From Glycine soja (Eukaryota; Streptophyta; Magnoliopsida; Fabales; Fabaceae), in contig NC_041021.1 in the NCBI RefSeq assembly GCF_004193775.1, positions 17,748,583-17,812,582 on the forward strand: DNA of 64,000 nt. The letters run 5' to 3'. Below, piece after piece: positions 46,366-58,307 of the stretch. Below the pieces are notes generated by a model, which saw only the letters and a list, made by a program, of their open reading frames with translations, had not been told where the DNA came from and searched no databases. How positions within the stretch are numbered: the first letter of the stretch is position 1; each line of letters opens with the position of its first letter. A program made the translations under genes and the position numbers.

Positions 46366-47810
46366 TGATGGCATGCAACCTTTGTTTGACCACTTCGAGG
46401 TACTTGGCACCCTTTGTTGCACAATACGTGAAGTTCCGTGACATGCCGGAGATCAAAAGGAAGCGTTGTTACACAATCCATGAGATTCCGTAACATGCCG
46501 GAAATCAAAAGGAAGCATTGTTACGCAATCCGTGAGGTTCCGTAACATTCCGAAAGCCAAAAAATGAGAAATTACGTGACCCGTAAGGTTTTGTAACCTT
46601 ATGGAAAGAAAACAAGTATCGTTACGAAATTCGTAAAGTTTCATGATGTTACAAAAAAGAATCACCAAAAAAAAAAGCAAGGGGTGTATTTAGTAAAAAA
46701 GGGGGTGCAAATAGCAACCAGGCTCACTTGGGCCTTCCAGGATGTTTCTCCAGAAGGCGGTTGCTTCGGGAGGAAGCAACCTGGCTCGCCTGGGCGAGCT
46801 GGGTGGCAAGCTCCTCCCCTATTTTCCTATAAATAGGGGGAGGAGAGAAGGAGAAAGGGAATCAGCCCTTCTGGTATTTCAAGATCACTTTAAATTAGTG
46901 AAAAAAATTGTTTTCGTGAAGAAAATCCAAGCCGAGGCTCTTCCGTAACGTTTCCGTGGGTGATTTTGCAAAGATTTTCAACCGTTCTTCGCCGTTCTTC
47001 ATCGTTCTTCGGTCTTCAACCGGTAAGTTCCCGAAATTGAACTTTTCAATTCATTCTATGTACCCTTGGTGGTCCCCATTTGTTTCGGGTACTTTTATTT
47101 TCTGTTAAAATGAAATCCGACCGTTCGGTCATGCCGTTACCACGTTGGAAACCAAAAAGAGGTAAAATAATAATATAATAATCAAAAAATATCTTTTAGT
47201 AAAATAAACCAAAAAAAACAATCGAACGTTTCTCTTTGGGATTTCTCTTTCTTAATTGAATTGACTAAATAACTAAAGCGAAACTAAGGCTAAAATCAAC
47301 TCGCAAAGTCAAGCTTGTCCGCGACAAAAAATCACTAAAAAGGATTTTAAGGTTCGAAACCTCAGTTTTTTCTCACCAAGTAAAAAAGGATCATTTTAAG
47401 GTCCAACACCTTAAAAGGACCACCTTCCAAGTAAAAAGAATCGCTTGATTCGCCCTTTGGAAAGAACTACGTAGGTCTGATTTCCTCTTCGATGGAGGGT
47501 ACGTAGGAGCAAGAGCCCCGCTTTTGTCGACCTCAAAAATAATAAAAAGAAATAAAAGTTTAGATACATAATTTCACACAATTCTAAATCTAAGGTTGTT
47601 GTCCTTTGGGACAAACGTGAGAGGTGCTAATACCTTCCTCAAATGTAAATACAACTCCCGAATCTGGAATATTCTTCATGACCAGTTTCCTTTGGTTTTT
47701 CTGACGTTTCCCACAAATAAACGTTGGTGGCGACTCCGTGCATTTTCCTCCTTTGGAAGATGCACCCGTGAGCCTCGCCTCGCTCACCTGCAAAAGGGTA
47801 GGTTGCGACA
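46366..47810 (+). repeat. 3' LTR of element D (first ~35 bp missing)
   Basis: LTR homology starts in TGATGGCATGCAACC at about 46366, without the TGTCATACCC start, and ends GGTTGCGACA at 47810. The palindrome is at 46784-46799, the TATA box at 46827-46836, the hairpin at 47388-47416 and the shared module at 47463-47534. A purine tract (AAAGAAAGAAGAAGGAGAGA) just upstream may be the old polypurine tract. No primer site follows the LTR, supporting a 3' LTR. Confidence 0.85.
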
Positions 47811-49250
47811 CTTGGTTTGGAGATAGCTGCACGTTCTGAAATGCAGACTCCTCACTACGGGGTCGAATAAAGGGATTCGAAAGACAGCATGGATCGGGGA
47901 GAGGGTAAATTTGTCTATTGATCGAGAAAGCTTGGGCGGACCCCCAACCATTAGCACATTCTAAGATTCAGATGACTAATTGGCTGGAGTTGCAAAGGGA
48001 GAAAGGTGAATCTGCTCATGATGCATGGAAAGTAGGGGAAGAGTCTGATTCAAAACCGTCTACGATAGATCACGTCGAATTGAAGCACTTAAGCAAGAAG
48101 CTGAGAAGTTTTGGTTGATTTGATGCTTATTCTGACACGGTTCATATAAAGTCACGGCACAGACATAACCTGGTTGCTGCTGCTAGTCAGGCTCATCAAA
48201 TGCAAACATGGCTCTTGTTGGCCTTGGCCTGGTCGTCAATTGCTTCAACTGCAGATGCAGCTGACCTAGATCTAGATGTCCCATCAATAGAGAAGTAAGT
48301 GGCTGAACTCGTTCTTTGGGACTTGGACTCTGACTTTCTGTACTCGTCTTTGAACCCAATAGGGAATCCGTCCCTTTCAGCCTCTGAACCTAATGAATCT
48401 GTTTGGTACGCTGAGGCTTCTCCTTCCCCTGAGGCCGTAAACAGACACTGAAGACAAGAAAGGTTGGGACAAAGACCTCTCTTTCAAATCTCGTAGGAAG
48501 TAGAAAGAAAGGAAGTCGCTTGTGCTTGGCGTGCTCTAAGCTCTGAAGCTGATGTTCGATTGAATTAACCTCAACAACTCGTGAAATTTAACTAATGGCC
48601 GAAGTCCTTCTTCGCGCATACCCAGACCTTCTGCTCGATTGTTTGTTGCCTCAATTGAGAAGAAGGCTGGAATCTCTCTCTCCCTAGCCCTAGGATAGAA
48701 TTTGATCTCTGTCTCTCCACTCCCCCTCCCCGAATGGAATTGAAGTAAGGGAAGGAAGATGTGTTTATTTTATCCTAAAGAGTTAGGAAATGTGTTGTAT
48801 ACTGAAAGCCAGGGTATCTTACCCTAAAAGGCAGAGTTGGAATACTTTCTGGGTTCAAATCCAATAGTAGCTCTCCCTATTTAATATAATAATAGGTCCA
48901 ATCTCTCTCCAAACCTAACGTGATAGTTTCCCATCATAGGGCTATCTATCTATAGATTGAGCCATTACCAAGGAGCTAATTCATTCAGAACTCAGTTGAC
49001 TACTTCTATAGATAAGGCGGAGCGTCCTTGGCTCAGCACTATAGCACATAGGGCTTCGGCGCTACTACAGCGCTTCGCTAACTCAAAGCGCCTCGCTATG
49101 AGAATCTAGCTTCGCTAACGCTTGGCTAAGTCTTGAACGCGCGTTCGCTTTCTCAGTAGCAAAAGCGCTTCTCTTTGCCCTTTAAGTAGAAGGAAGGACA
49201 AGAATGAGATTTTTTGTTTTATTGCTCCCGCTTCCTCGCATCTGCCCTCG
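47811..49250. other. Non-retroelement insert resembling plant mitochondrial intergenic DNA (possible NUMT)
   Basis: This stretch has no homology to the surrounding elements. It begins right at the LTR end of D and ends where an internal LTR sequence of F begins. Its style (GCGCTTCGCTAACTCAAAGC, AGTAGAAGGAAGGACAAG, balanced base use, many dispersed GAAAGG/CCTTTC words) is what I associate with legume mitochondrial spacers. No intact mitochondrial gene is recognised, and only short open frames occur (for example 47918-48118, 66 codons). Origin is inferred from style, not a database match. Confidence 0.4.
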
Positions 49251-49863
49251 TTACGGAAGCGCCTCGGCTTGGATTTTCTTCACGGAAACAATTTTCCTCA
49301 GCAATTTCGAGAGAATAAGAAGTGCCAAGAAGGCTGAACCCCTTCTCCCTTCATTCCTCCCCGTATTTATAGCAAAATAGGGGAGGAGCTTGCCACCCAG
49401 CTCGCCCAGGCGAGCTCAACTCGCCCAGGCGAGCAAGGTTGCTTCCTCCAGAAGTAACAGCCTTCTGGAGGAAGAATCTGGAAGGCCCAAGTGGGCCTGA
49501 TTACTATTTGTATCCCCCTTTTTACTAAATGCACCCCCTTTACCTTTTTTGGTAATTCTTTTTCCGTAACGTTACGATACTTTACGAATTTCGTAACGAT
49601 ACTTATTTTCCTTCTGCAAGGTTACGAATCCTTATGGATTATGTATTTACTCTTTTTTAGCACGGATTGCGAAAAACACCTCCTTTCGATTTCCGTCATA
49701 TTACGGAATTTTCACGGATCGCGTAAGCCTGCTTCCTTTTGATTTTCGGCACGTCTCGGGACTTCACATATTGTGCAACAAAGGGTGCCAAGTATCTCGA
49801 AGCGGCCAATCAAAGGTTGTATATCATCAAATAATAATCCCCAGACGAAATTAGGGTATGACA
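49251..49863 (-). repeat. Partial LTR of an element F (outer U3 part, 613 bp)
   Basis: It starts TGTCATACCCTAATTTCG at 49863 and is homologous to the LTR of B as far as about 49251 (GTTACGGAAGCGCCTCGG), where it gives way to the foreign DNA. It has palindromes at 49400-49415 and about 49419, and a TATA-like GTATTTATAG (plus strand) at 49363. It begins inside LTR E, implying insertion of F into E. Confidence 0.8.
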
Positions 49864-51047
49864 CTATGTTTAAACAATCAAGGTGAAAAAGACCATTTTA
49901 AGGCATTGGACCTTAAAAATGGCTTTTTTAGGTGATGAAAAAAAAAACTTGGCTTATGAATTGATTTTAGCCTTAGTTTCACTTTGGTTATTAGTCGATT
50001 CGATTAAGAAAGGGAAATCCCAAAGAAAACGTCCGATTGATTTTTTTGATTTATTTTACTAAAAGATATTTTTTATTATTATATTATTATTTTGTCTCTT
50101 TTTGGTTTTAAACGTGGTTACGGCATGACCGAACGGTCGGAATTCATTTAACAGAAATTAAAGGATGTTACAATACGAATGATCGGTGGAAATTTATTTT
50201 ATTTTTTATTAGGCGAGAAAATGATTTAAATAAATGACTAAAGCACGTCAACAGGGGGTACGAAAAGTAAATGAAATGAAAATAAAAGCTCGCGAAACAA
50301 ATGAGGACCACTAAGGGTACATAAAATGAATTGAAAAGTTCGATTTCGGGAACATACCAGTTGAAGACTGAAGAACGACGAAGAACGGTTGAAAATCTTC
50401 GCGAAATTGCCCACGGAAACGTGTCGGAAATGTTACGGAAGCGCCTCGACTTGAATTTTCTTCACGGAAACAATTTTTCTCACTAATTTTAAGTGAATCT
50501 CAGATACCAGGAGGGTTGAATATTTTTGTTCTTCCCTCCATCCTCTATTTATAGGGAAAGGAAGGAGAAGCTTGCAACCCAGCTCGCCCAGGCGAGCTAG
50601 GTTGCTTCCTCCAGAAGGCACCGCCTTCTGCCGAACTTCCTGGAAGGCCCAAATGGGTCTGGTTTCTATTTGCACCCCCTTTTTACTAAATACACCCCCT
50701 TGCCTTTTTTTGCTGATTCTTTTTCCGTAACGTTACGGAAACTTACGAATTACATAACGATACTTGTTTTCCTTCCGTAATGTTACGGAACCTTACGGAT
50801 TACGTAATCATCCCATTTTTGCCTTTTGGAATGTTACGGAACTTTACGGATTGCGCACTAACACTTCTTTTTAATTTCCAACATGTCACAGAACTTCACG
50901 GATTGTGCTACAATGCTTTCTTTTGACTTCCGGCATGTCTCAGATCTTCACGAATTGCCTAACGATGGGTGCCAAGTACCTCGAAGTGGTCAAACGAGGG
51001 TTGCATCCCAACAATGGATGGTCCCCGGACGAAATTAGGGTATGACA
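49864..51047 (-). repeat. Partial LTR of an element E (U3 and part of R, interrupted by F)
   Basis: It starts TGTCATACCC at 51047, with the palindrome at 50582-50597, TATA box 50545-50554, GACCGAACGGTC near 50129 and hairpin 49892-49922. It ends at 49864 where LTR F starts. Its TG end lies flush against truncated gag of element C. Confidence 0.85.
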
Positions 51048-52663
51048 ACATGTATACATGCAGTCGGCAGATAAGGAAGGTCCTAAAAATCCTTAACCTT
51101 TGGTAATACACTTCACCAGGGACACGACTCCCCTAAGACCTCAACACCCCTCGACAGTGTCGGGAGGTAGACCTATTCCGTTTCCTTACGAGAACAGCTG
51201 CGCAGTTCCGTGCAGGTATGCCCCTTCGGGCGGTAGGAAGGAAGAAGCTACCGATATTAGTTCACTATCGACCAAAGTGACCAATATCACCGGGTTGAGC
51301 GGCATAACCCGTAGCGGTCGCGTATTTGCACCCCTTGGCCTGCCGATACAGCCCGCAAACACTAAAGGGAAAGCAAAGATGACCGAAGGACAAAATGTCA
51401 AGGTGATCCCCGCACCGGACGAGGATGTTCCGACGAAGGATTTTGCCGAGGGAAGAGAGGGTTGCGACAAGAAAGAGGTATCACGCGAGGAGGCCGGTGA
51501 GTTCCTCCGCATTATCCAACAAAGCGAGTTCAAAGTCATTGAACAACTCAACAAAACCCCCACTAGAGTCTCCCTTCTAGAGCTGCTCATGAGCTCTGAG
51601 CCTCACCGAGCTTTGCTGGTAAAAGTCTTGAATGAAGCTTATGTAGCCCAAGACATCTCCGTAGAAGGCTTTGGGGGGATCTTCAATAACATCATAGCCA
51701 ACAATTACCTCACCTTCGCTGAAGAGGAAATCCCCGCAGAGGGGAGAAGACATAACAGGGCTTTACATGTGTCAGTCAAATGCATGGAACACGTTATGGC
51801 CAAAGTACGCATCGGCAACGGCTCAAGCCTGAACCTGATGCCCAAAAGAACGTTGGAGAAATTGTCATTTAACGCCTCCCATCTAAGGCCAAGTTCCATG
51901 GTGGTCCATGCCTTCGATGGCAGCCATCGAGAGGTAAGGGGAGAGATTGACCTCCCAATACAAATAGGACCTCATACCTACCAAGTTACATTCCAAGTGA
52001 TGGATATCAATCCGGCCTACAGCTGTCTTTTGGGACGTCCATGGATCCACTCAGTGGGAGTCATCCCCTCCACACTCCACCAAAAGTTGAAGTTTGTAGT
52101 GGAAGGACATTTGGCCATAGTATAAGGTGAGGAAGATGTCCTGGTAAGTTGTCCTTCCTCTATGCCATATGTGGAAGTCGCGGAGGAGTCATTGGAAACA
52201 ACTTTCCAATCTTTTGAGGTAGTAAGCATCGCCTCTGTAGATTCCCTCCCTAGGCAGCCCCGCCTATCCGATGCGGCAATGATGGTGGCCCGGGTACGAG
52301 CCCGGAATGGGTTTGGGCAAGAACAACGGCAGCAGGACCAGCCTGGTAAGTACTAGAGGAAATCGCCGGAAGTTTGGGTTAGGCTATAAACCTACGTAGG
52401 CTGACATAAATTAAAACATCTCGAAAAGGAAGAACAAAGGCCAAGGCCCGCGGTCGGGATAGCGGGCCAAAGAGGCTCTGCCGTGCCATGTCAGTAGGAG
52501 CTTTGTAAGTGTGGGTTTAAGACGCGAAGGAGAAGTCGCAACGATATGCGATGAGGACTCCCCGAGGAGATCAGATTTGGTACAACCATGCCCTCCCAGT
52601 TTCCAACTAGGGAATTGGCGGGTGGAGGAACGCCCGGACATTTACACGACAAGCATAATGTAA
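51048..52663 (+). pseudogene. gag-pro: Gag-protease of element C, 5' truncated, with dead protease site
   Basis: It starts at the LTR E junction with sequence equal to A residue about 723 (CMQS...). Stops: TAA 51094-51096 and TAA 52123-52125. In the protease the catalytic motif reads IGNGSS instead of IDNGSS, so the active-site Asp is lost; LLGRPW is kept. A small deletion near 52290 shifts the frame in the G-patch-like region, whose glycine pattern (GMGLGKNNG ... KFGLGYKPT) continues in another frame. The end AGC ATA ATG TAA is identical in logic to A and carries the intron donor. Confidence 0.9.
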
Positions 52664-52843
52664 CCTTTTCAGCTAAAAAAACTCTACGATCGGGCCTAGA
52701 TTTTAGGGTTTCCTTTTGTTAAGGCATTATGTCTTTTGTTCTTGAAGTTATAATATAAAGATCTTTCTTCATTTGTTCTTGCGCCTCCACCCATTCTCAT
52801 TCATTTGCATGTTTATTTCCTTGTTACACTTAAAACGATACAG
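52660..52843 (+). other. Intron between protease and RT, element C (184 nt)
   Basis: Donor AT|GTAACC at 52660 and acceptor ACGATACAG|ATCCG ending at 52843; same phase and same stop-skipping design as in A despite diverged interior sequence, which supports function. Confidence 0.85.
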
Positions 52844-55800
52844 ATCCGACGACGAGTCCCGCGAAGTTACTACTACTGGGGACCCAGCCATCGATTTTGA
52901 GCAAGAAGCAAGTCGGACAGAGGATGAAGAGGACAAGGATGTAGGGCTTCCCCCAGAGTTGGAGAGGATAATCGCTCAAGAGGATCGACAGATGCGGCCG
53001 CATCAAGAAGAGACAGAACTCGTAGACTTAGGAACCGACAGTGGAAAAAGGGAAGTAAAAGTAGGCACAGGTATGACTGCACCCATTCATGAAGAATTAA
53101 TGGCCCTGTTGAAAGACTACCAAGACATCTTTGCCTGGTCATACCAAGATATGCCCGGTTTGAGTACTGACATCGTACAACACAGGTTACCTCTAAATCC
53201 TGAGTGTTCCCCGGTAAAGCAAAAACTGAGGAGGATGAAGCCCGAGACGTCCCTGAAAATAAAAAAAGAAGTAAAGAAGCAGTTCGACGCTGGCTTCTTG
53301 GCTGTTGCTCGGTACTTAGAATGGGTTTCCAACATTGTGCCAATCCCTAAAAAGGATGGGAAGGTATGAATGTGTGTGGATTATCGGGACCTAAATCGAG
53401 CCAATCCCAAAGACAATTTCCTTCTACCGCACATCGATGTCCTCGTGGATAATACGGCCAATGTTGCTTTGTTTTCCTTCATGGATGGTTTCTCTGGCTA
53501 CAATCAGATAAAAATGGCGCTAGAGGATGTGGAAAAGACCACTTTTGTCACCCTGTGGGGGATGTCTTTTGGGCTCAAGAATGTCGGGGCAACATATCAA
53601 CGGGCTGTGGTGGCTTTGTTCCACGACATGATGCATTGAGAAATCGAAGTCTATGTAGACGACATGATCGCTAAGTCTAAAACCGAGGAGGAACACCTTG
53701 TCAACTTGCGGAAGTTGTTCAAAATGCTTAGGAAGTATCAATTGAGGTTGAACCTTTCTAAGTGCACCTTTGGGGTCAAGTCAGGAAAATTACTGGGTTT
53801 CATTGTAAGTCAAAAAGGAATAGAGGTGGACCCCGAAAAGGTAAAAGCCATCCTTGAGATGCCAGAACCGCGTACCGAGAAGCAGGTCTGAGGTTTCCTG
53901 GGGCGTTTGAACTACATTGCCAGATTCATATCACAGCTCACAGCTATCTGTGAGCTGCTATTCAAGTTCTTACGTAAGAACCAGTCCATCCACTGGAACA
54001 AGGACTATCAAGAGGCATTTGGAAAAATCAAACAGTGCCTCATGAACCCTCCCGTGCTTATGCCGCCGGTGCCCGGGAGACCTCTCATCTTGTACATGAC
54101 GGTTTTGGACGAGTCAATGGGGTGCATGTTGGGGCAGCCTGACGAGTCCAGGAAAGGAGAGCGAGTCGTCTTCTACTTAAGTAAGAAGTTCACGGCCTAT
54201 GAGATGAACTACTCCCTGTTGGAAAGGACATGTTGTGCTTTGGTCTGGGTGTCCCACTGTTTAAGATTGTACATGCTAAGCTATACCACCTGGCTGATAT
54301 CCAAGATGGACCCGGTCAAGTACATCTTTGAGAAGCCTGCTCTCATAGGGCGGATCGCTCGATGCCAGGTTTTGCTATCTAAGTTCGATATAGCCTTGGC
54401 GGACTATTTGGCTCAGCAGCCTCTCAATGATTATCAACCCATGCATCCCAAGTTCCCGGATGAGGACATCATGGCCTCGTTTGAAGAGAAGCTAGACAAG
54501 GACAAGGACAAGTGGATCGTGTGGTTCGATAGGGCGTCAAATGTTCTAGGCCATGGCGTTGGGGCAGCATTGGTCTCTTCGGACAATCAATGTATACCTT
54601 TCACAGCCAGGCTAGGGTTCGACTGCACCAATAATATGGCTGAATACGAAGCATGCGCTCTAGGCGTCCAAGCAGCAATTGACTTCAAAGTCAAGCTACT
54701 CAAAGTGTACGGAGACTCGGCGCTGGTAATTCACCAGTTGAGAGGAGAATGGGATACTAGGGATCACAAACTGATACCCTACCAGGCCTATATCAAGGAA
54801 TTAGCTGAGTTCTTTGATGAGATCTCCTTCCATCACGTTCCCCGAGAGCAAAATCAAATGGTTGATGCGCTTTCCACTTTTGCATCCATGTTCCAGCTGA
54901 CACCGCACGAAGACCTATCGTACATTGAGTTCAGGTGTCACGACAGACCCACACATTGCTATTTGGTGGAAGAGGAGCGGGACGGTAAGCCTTGGTATTT
55001 CAACATCAAGCGATATGTTGAAAGCAAAGAGTACCCACCAGAGGCTTCCGACAATGACAAGAGGACGTTAAGGAGATTGGCGGCCGGTTTCTTCTTGAGC
55101 GGAAGCATACTATACAAGAGAAACCATGACATGGTTTTGCTCCGATGCGTGAATGCTAAAGAAGCTGAGAGCATGCTGGGGGAGGTCCATGAGGGCTTTT
55201 TCGGTACGCATGCTAACGGGCATGCCATGGCTAGGAGTATCTTAAGGGCGGGCTACTATTGGCTCACCATGGAGAGCGATTGTTGCCTCCATGTGAGGAC
55301 GTGTCACAAATGCTAGACGTTTGCAGACAATGTCAACACTCCACCCCTGCCTCTGAATGCTTTGGCCGCACCGTGGCCATTTTCCATGTGTAGAATAGAC
55401 GTAATCGGGGCCATAGAGCCCAAAGCTGCAAACAAACATCGTTTCATCCTAGTAGCGATCGATTACTTCACCAAGTGGGTCGAAGCTGCCTCATATGCTT
55501 GCGTCACAAGGAGTGTGGTGGTCAGGTTCATCAAGAGGGAGATTATCATTCGGTATGGTTTTCTGAGAAAGATTATCACGGACAACGACACCAACTTGAA
55601 TAACAAGATGATGGGGGAAATGTGCGAGGAATTTAAGATCCAACACCACAATTCCACACCATACAGACCTAAGATGAACAGAGCGGTGGAGGCAGCCAAC
55701 AAGAATATCAAGAAGATTATCCAGAAGATGACTGTGTCATACAAGGACTGGCATGAGATGCTCCCGTTTGCACTACATGGTTACCGAACCTCAGTGCGCA

Positions 55801-56240
55801 CTTCAACCGGGGCAACGCCGTTCTCATTGGTATACAGAATGGAGGTCGTGCTACCGTTTAAGGTGGAAGTCCCATCATTAAGAATCTTGGCGGAGTTCGG
55901 ATTAAAGGAGTCGGAGTGGGCCCAAGCACGTTTCGATCAGCTTAATCTCATAGAAGGCAAGCATCTGGCCGCTATGAGCCACGAGCGTTTGTACCAGAAA
56001 CGGGTGAAGAACGCTTTTGACAAGAAGGTATGCTCGCGCAAGTTCAGTGAAGGGGACCTGGTACTGAAGAAAGTCTCCCAAGCCTTGAAAAACAATAGGG
56101 GAAAGTGGGCCCCGAACTACGAAGGGCCTTTCGTCGTAAAGAAGGCTTTCTCTGGAGGGGCCCTTGTGCTCACTAACATGGATGACGAGGAACTACCTTC
56201 ACCCGTAAACTCTGATGTCGTCAAGCGATACTACGCTTAA
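52844..56240 (+). pseudogene. pol: Pol of element C with four in-frame stops and two in-frame deletions
   Basis: One continuous frame from the acceptor to YYA-stop at 56240. Stops are at 53367 (CGA became TGA), 53637, 53889 (CGA became TGA) and 55314 (CAG became TAG). Compared with A, six residues are missing after TLWG in RT (near 53560) and eleven between the first RNase H and ALADYLAQ (near 54392). The second RNase H reads FDRAS instead of FDGAS. YVDD and the integrase D, D and E remain. Gene order and domains otherwise match A. Confidence 0.93.
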
Positions 56241-58307
56241 GACTTGGGGCAATTAAGGAAGTCGCTGCATGTTTTATTTTTTGTGGTTTCCCTCAGGGAT
56301 TCCTATCCTCTGTAAATTCTCATTGCAATCATTTAAAGAACACGAGATTGATGATTCGTTGTTCCGATCCTCGCTTTGTGCCTTAAAAGATGCATATTCT
56401 TTTAAAGACCCAAGCCTTTTCGCTCAGTCCATGGGGATGCCCCAAGCGCTTAATTAAAACTGAACCTGACAAGAGTTTGCTAAAGAATTATCGCGTTTGA
56501 AAATGCTCATGCATATGCATTCACATGCATATTTGTTATCTTGTGACAGGAACAAGATCGCTTTAAGTAATGGTCAAATACTGCGTCAAATCCAAGACAG
56601 AGATGAATCGAGGTAAGTGGTAGCATGGCCACGATTTGTTTCACAATGTTATTTCCTGCTTTCAAGTGCTCGGGGATGGGTACGAATGGGCGCTTGGCAC
56701 GTGATCAGCAGATCATCGTCCCGCGTCTGGCTCCAGACGATCAAGAAGCGCTACTGGGAGGCGGCCTAGTATCCTTTAAATTCCTGCCTATTATTATTTC
56801 TCTAAGGTGATGATCGAATGTCTAACTTACCCTAGGGGTTTCAAGTAAGCAAACACCGAACCATAAAGAACACGTACTTTCTTCGTAAAAAACAATGTGC
56901 ACAGGGTTAGCTCGCCTAGGCGAGCACCCTTGCACCAAAAAACATAAAAACGAAGGGAGGGTGAGTTTCTCTGCACCCAAAACTCCCCTCCCTCATTCAA
57001 AAAAACGCAGCACCCACGGGATTTGTGGTTTTACTGACCCTAGGCCACCATTTTTGTGCTTCTTGCTTCCATTTTAGTATCCTTGTTCACTCCATACAAG
57101 TAAGTGCGCTATCTCTTTGCCCTTTGGCTCACCATTGTTGCATTTTGATGCTTTATTTCCTCATGCTTGCAAAAATCAGAGAAGCAATTTTTATCCTTGA
57201 ATTCGTGCTTGTTCGGTTGAAATAGGGAGTTGTAGAGGACGGCTTTAGGCCTAGGTTGCATTCTAGAATAATGGGGCACGCCACATTGTCCCCATTCTCT
57301 TGATATTCATGGCTAAAAGCGCGCCCACCAAGTGCTCAGTGAAATGTCTTAATGACATTTGAGCACAATTCTTCAAGTTCCCTTTTGGAAATGTCTTGGG
57401 CATAGGTAGCTGCCATTTTTAAGTTTAGGGACAGCTTGCAGGAACTAGGGTAGGTGCCCAAATGCGTGCTTAAGTCTAGAGATCCAAACTTTGGTTTTGA
57501 ATGCAAGAAGGCATGAAAATGAGAGCATGTTGGTGAGGTTTCCCCTTTAGGCCAGCACTTGGTTTGGGCTGCACCATGATGATTTCTTTGTACCTAGATG
57601 GTGTGAAAATGTTGTTCACCATGTACATGTGTATATAGAATAGGTAGCAAGAGGCAAACACCTTTCAAATAAAGCGTACATATGTTGAATAGGTAGCCAA
57701 GTGCTTTGCAAATGTGCATATATGTTGAATATGGCACGAAAATGCTTCTTAAAATAGGAACATATGACATGAAATTGCCTTTCGAAAATGTGAATAAGTA
57801 GTACAAAAATTTCCTTTCCAATGAATGTGTAACATGAATTTTCTTTTCAAATGAATGTAAATATGTGTGAATATATAGCATGAAGTTGCCTCTCAAGTGT
57901 ATGACCATATATGTGAATAAAATGTGAACATATAGCAAAAATGACATTCAAAATGGAGTAGATAGGTAGCAAAAATGCTTTGCAAATATGTATGTGTGGT
58001 TAGGTAGGTAGGCAAAGTGCCTCACAAAATAAGTATGTTGGATAGTTTGGCATGTAGCATAAGAAAATTCTTTGCCAACGAAAGTAGGTGCATCTCATAA
58101 AATGTTGTTCGCCAAAGGAAAGATATGTGTAAATGTAGGTATGTCCTAGGAAAACCCGCGCATCAATGTGTTAGTTTTTCTCTTTAAATTCTTGTTGATA
58201 TTTGTGTTTTGTTGGAAAAAGTGTACGCCATTTTTGCTTGATTTGGCTTTTTATTGTAATAAATTGGCTTCTTTTAAACTAACTATACAAATGTGTCCTC
58301 GCAGGAG
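56241..58307 (+). other. Spacer between pol and ORF4, element C
   Basis: Non-coding. It contains the 54-nt GT...AG block (56613-56666), the palindrome GCTCGCCTAGGCGAGC (56910-56925), donor ACAA|GTAAGT at 57100 and acceptor TCCTCGCAG ending at 58304, four bases from ORF4's ATG; the predicted intron is 1,205 nt. Degenerate repeats (GGTAGCAAAAATGCTTTGCAAA type) occupy about 57600-58110. Confidence 0.6.

Larger units (their letters stand above)
36361..47810 (+). mobile_element. Element D: 3' half of an Ogre-like retrotransposon, interrupted by element B
   Basis: Plus-strand order: pol from the 36361 break to 39517, spacer with splice signals, ORF4 41388-42715, 3' region, 110-bp repeat array, 3' LTR 46366-47810. 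Pol begins mid-domain exactly at the LTR terminus of B, so B inserted into D; the upstream half of D should lie beyond B. Confidence 0.85.

Noticed and set aside
47918..48118. 66-codon frame in the possible mitochondrial insert
   Set aside because: It is short, has no recognised homologue and does not match a mitochondrial gene I know.
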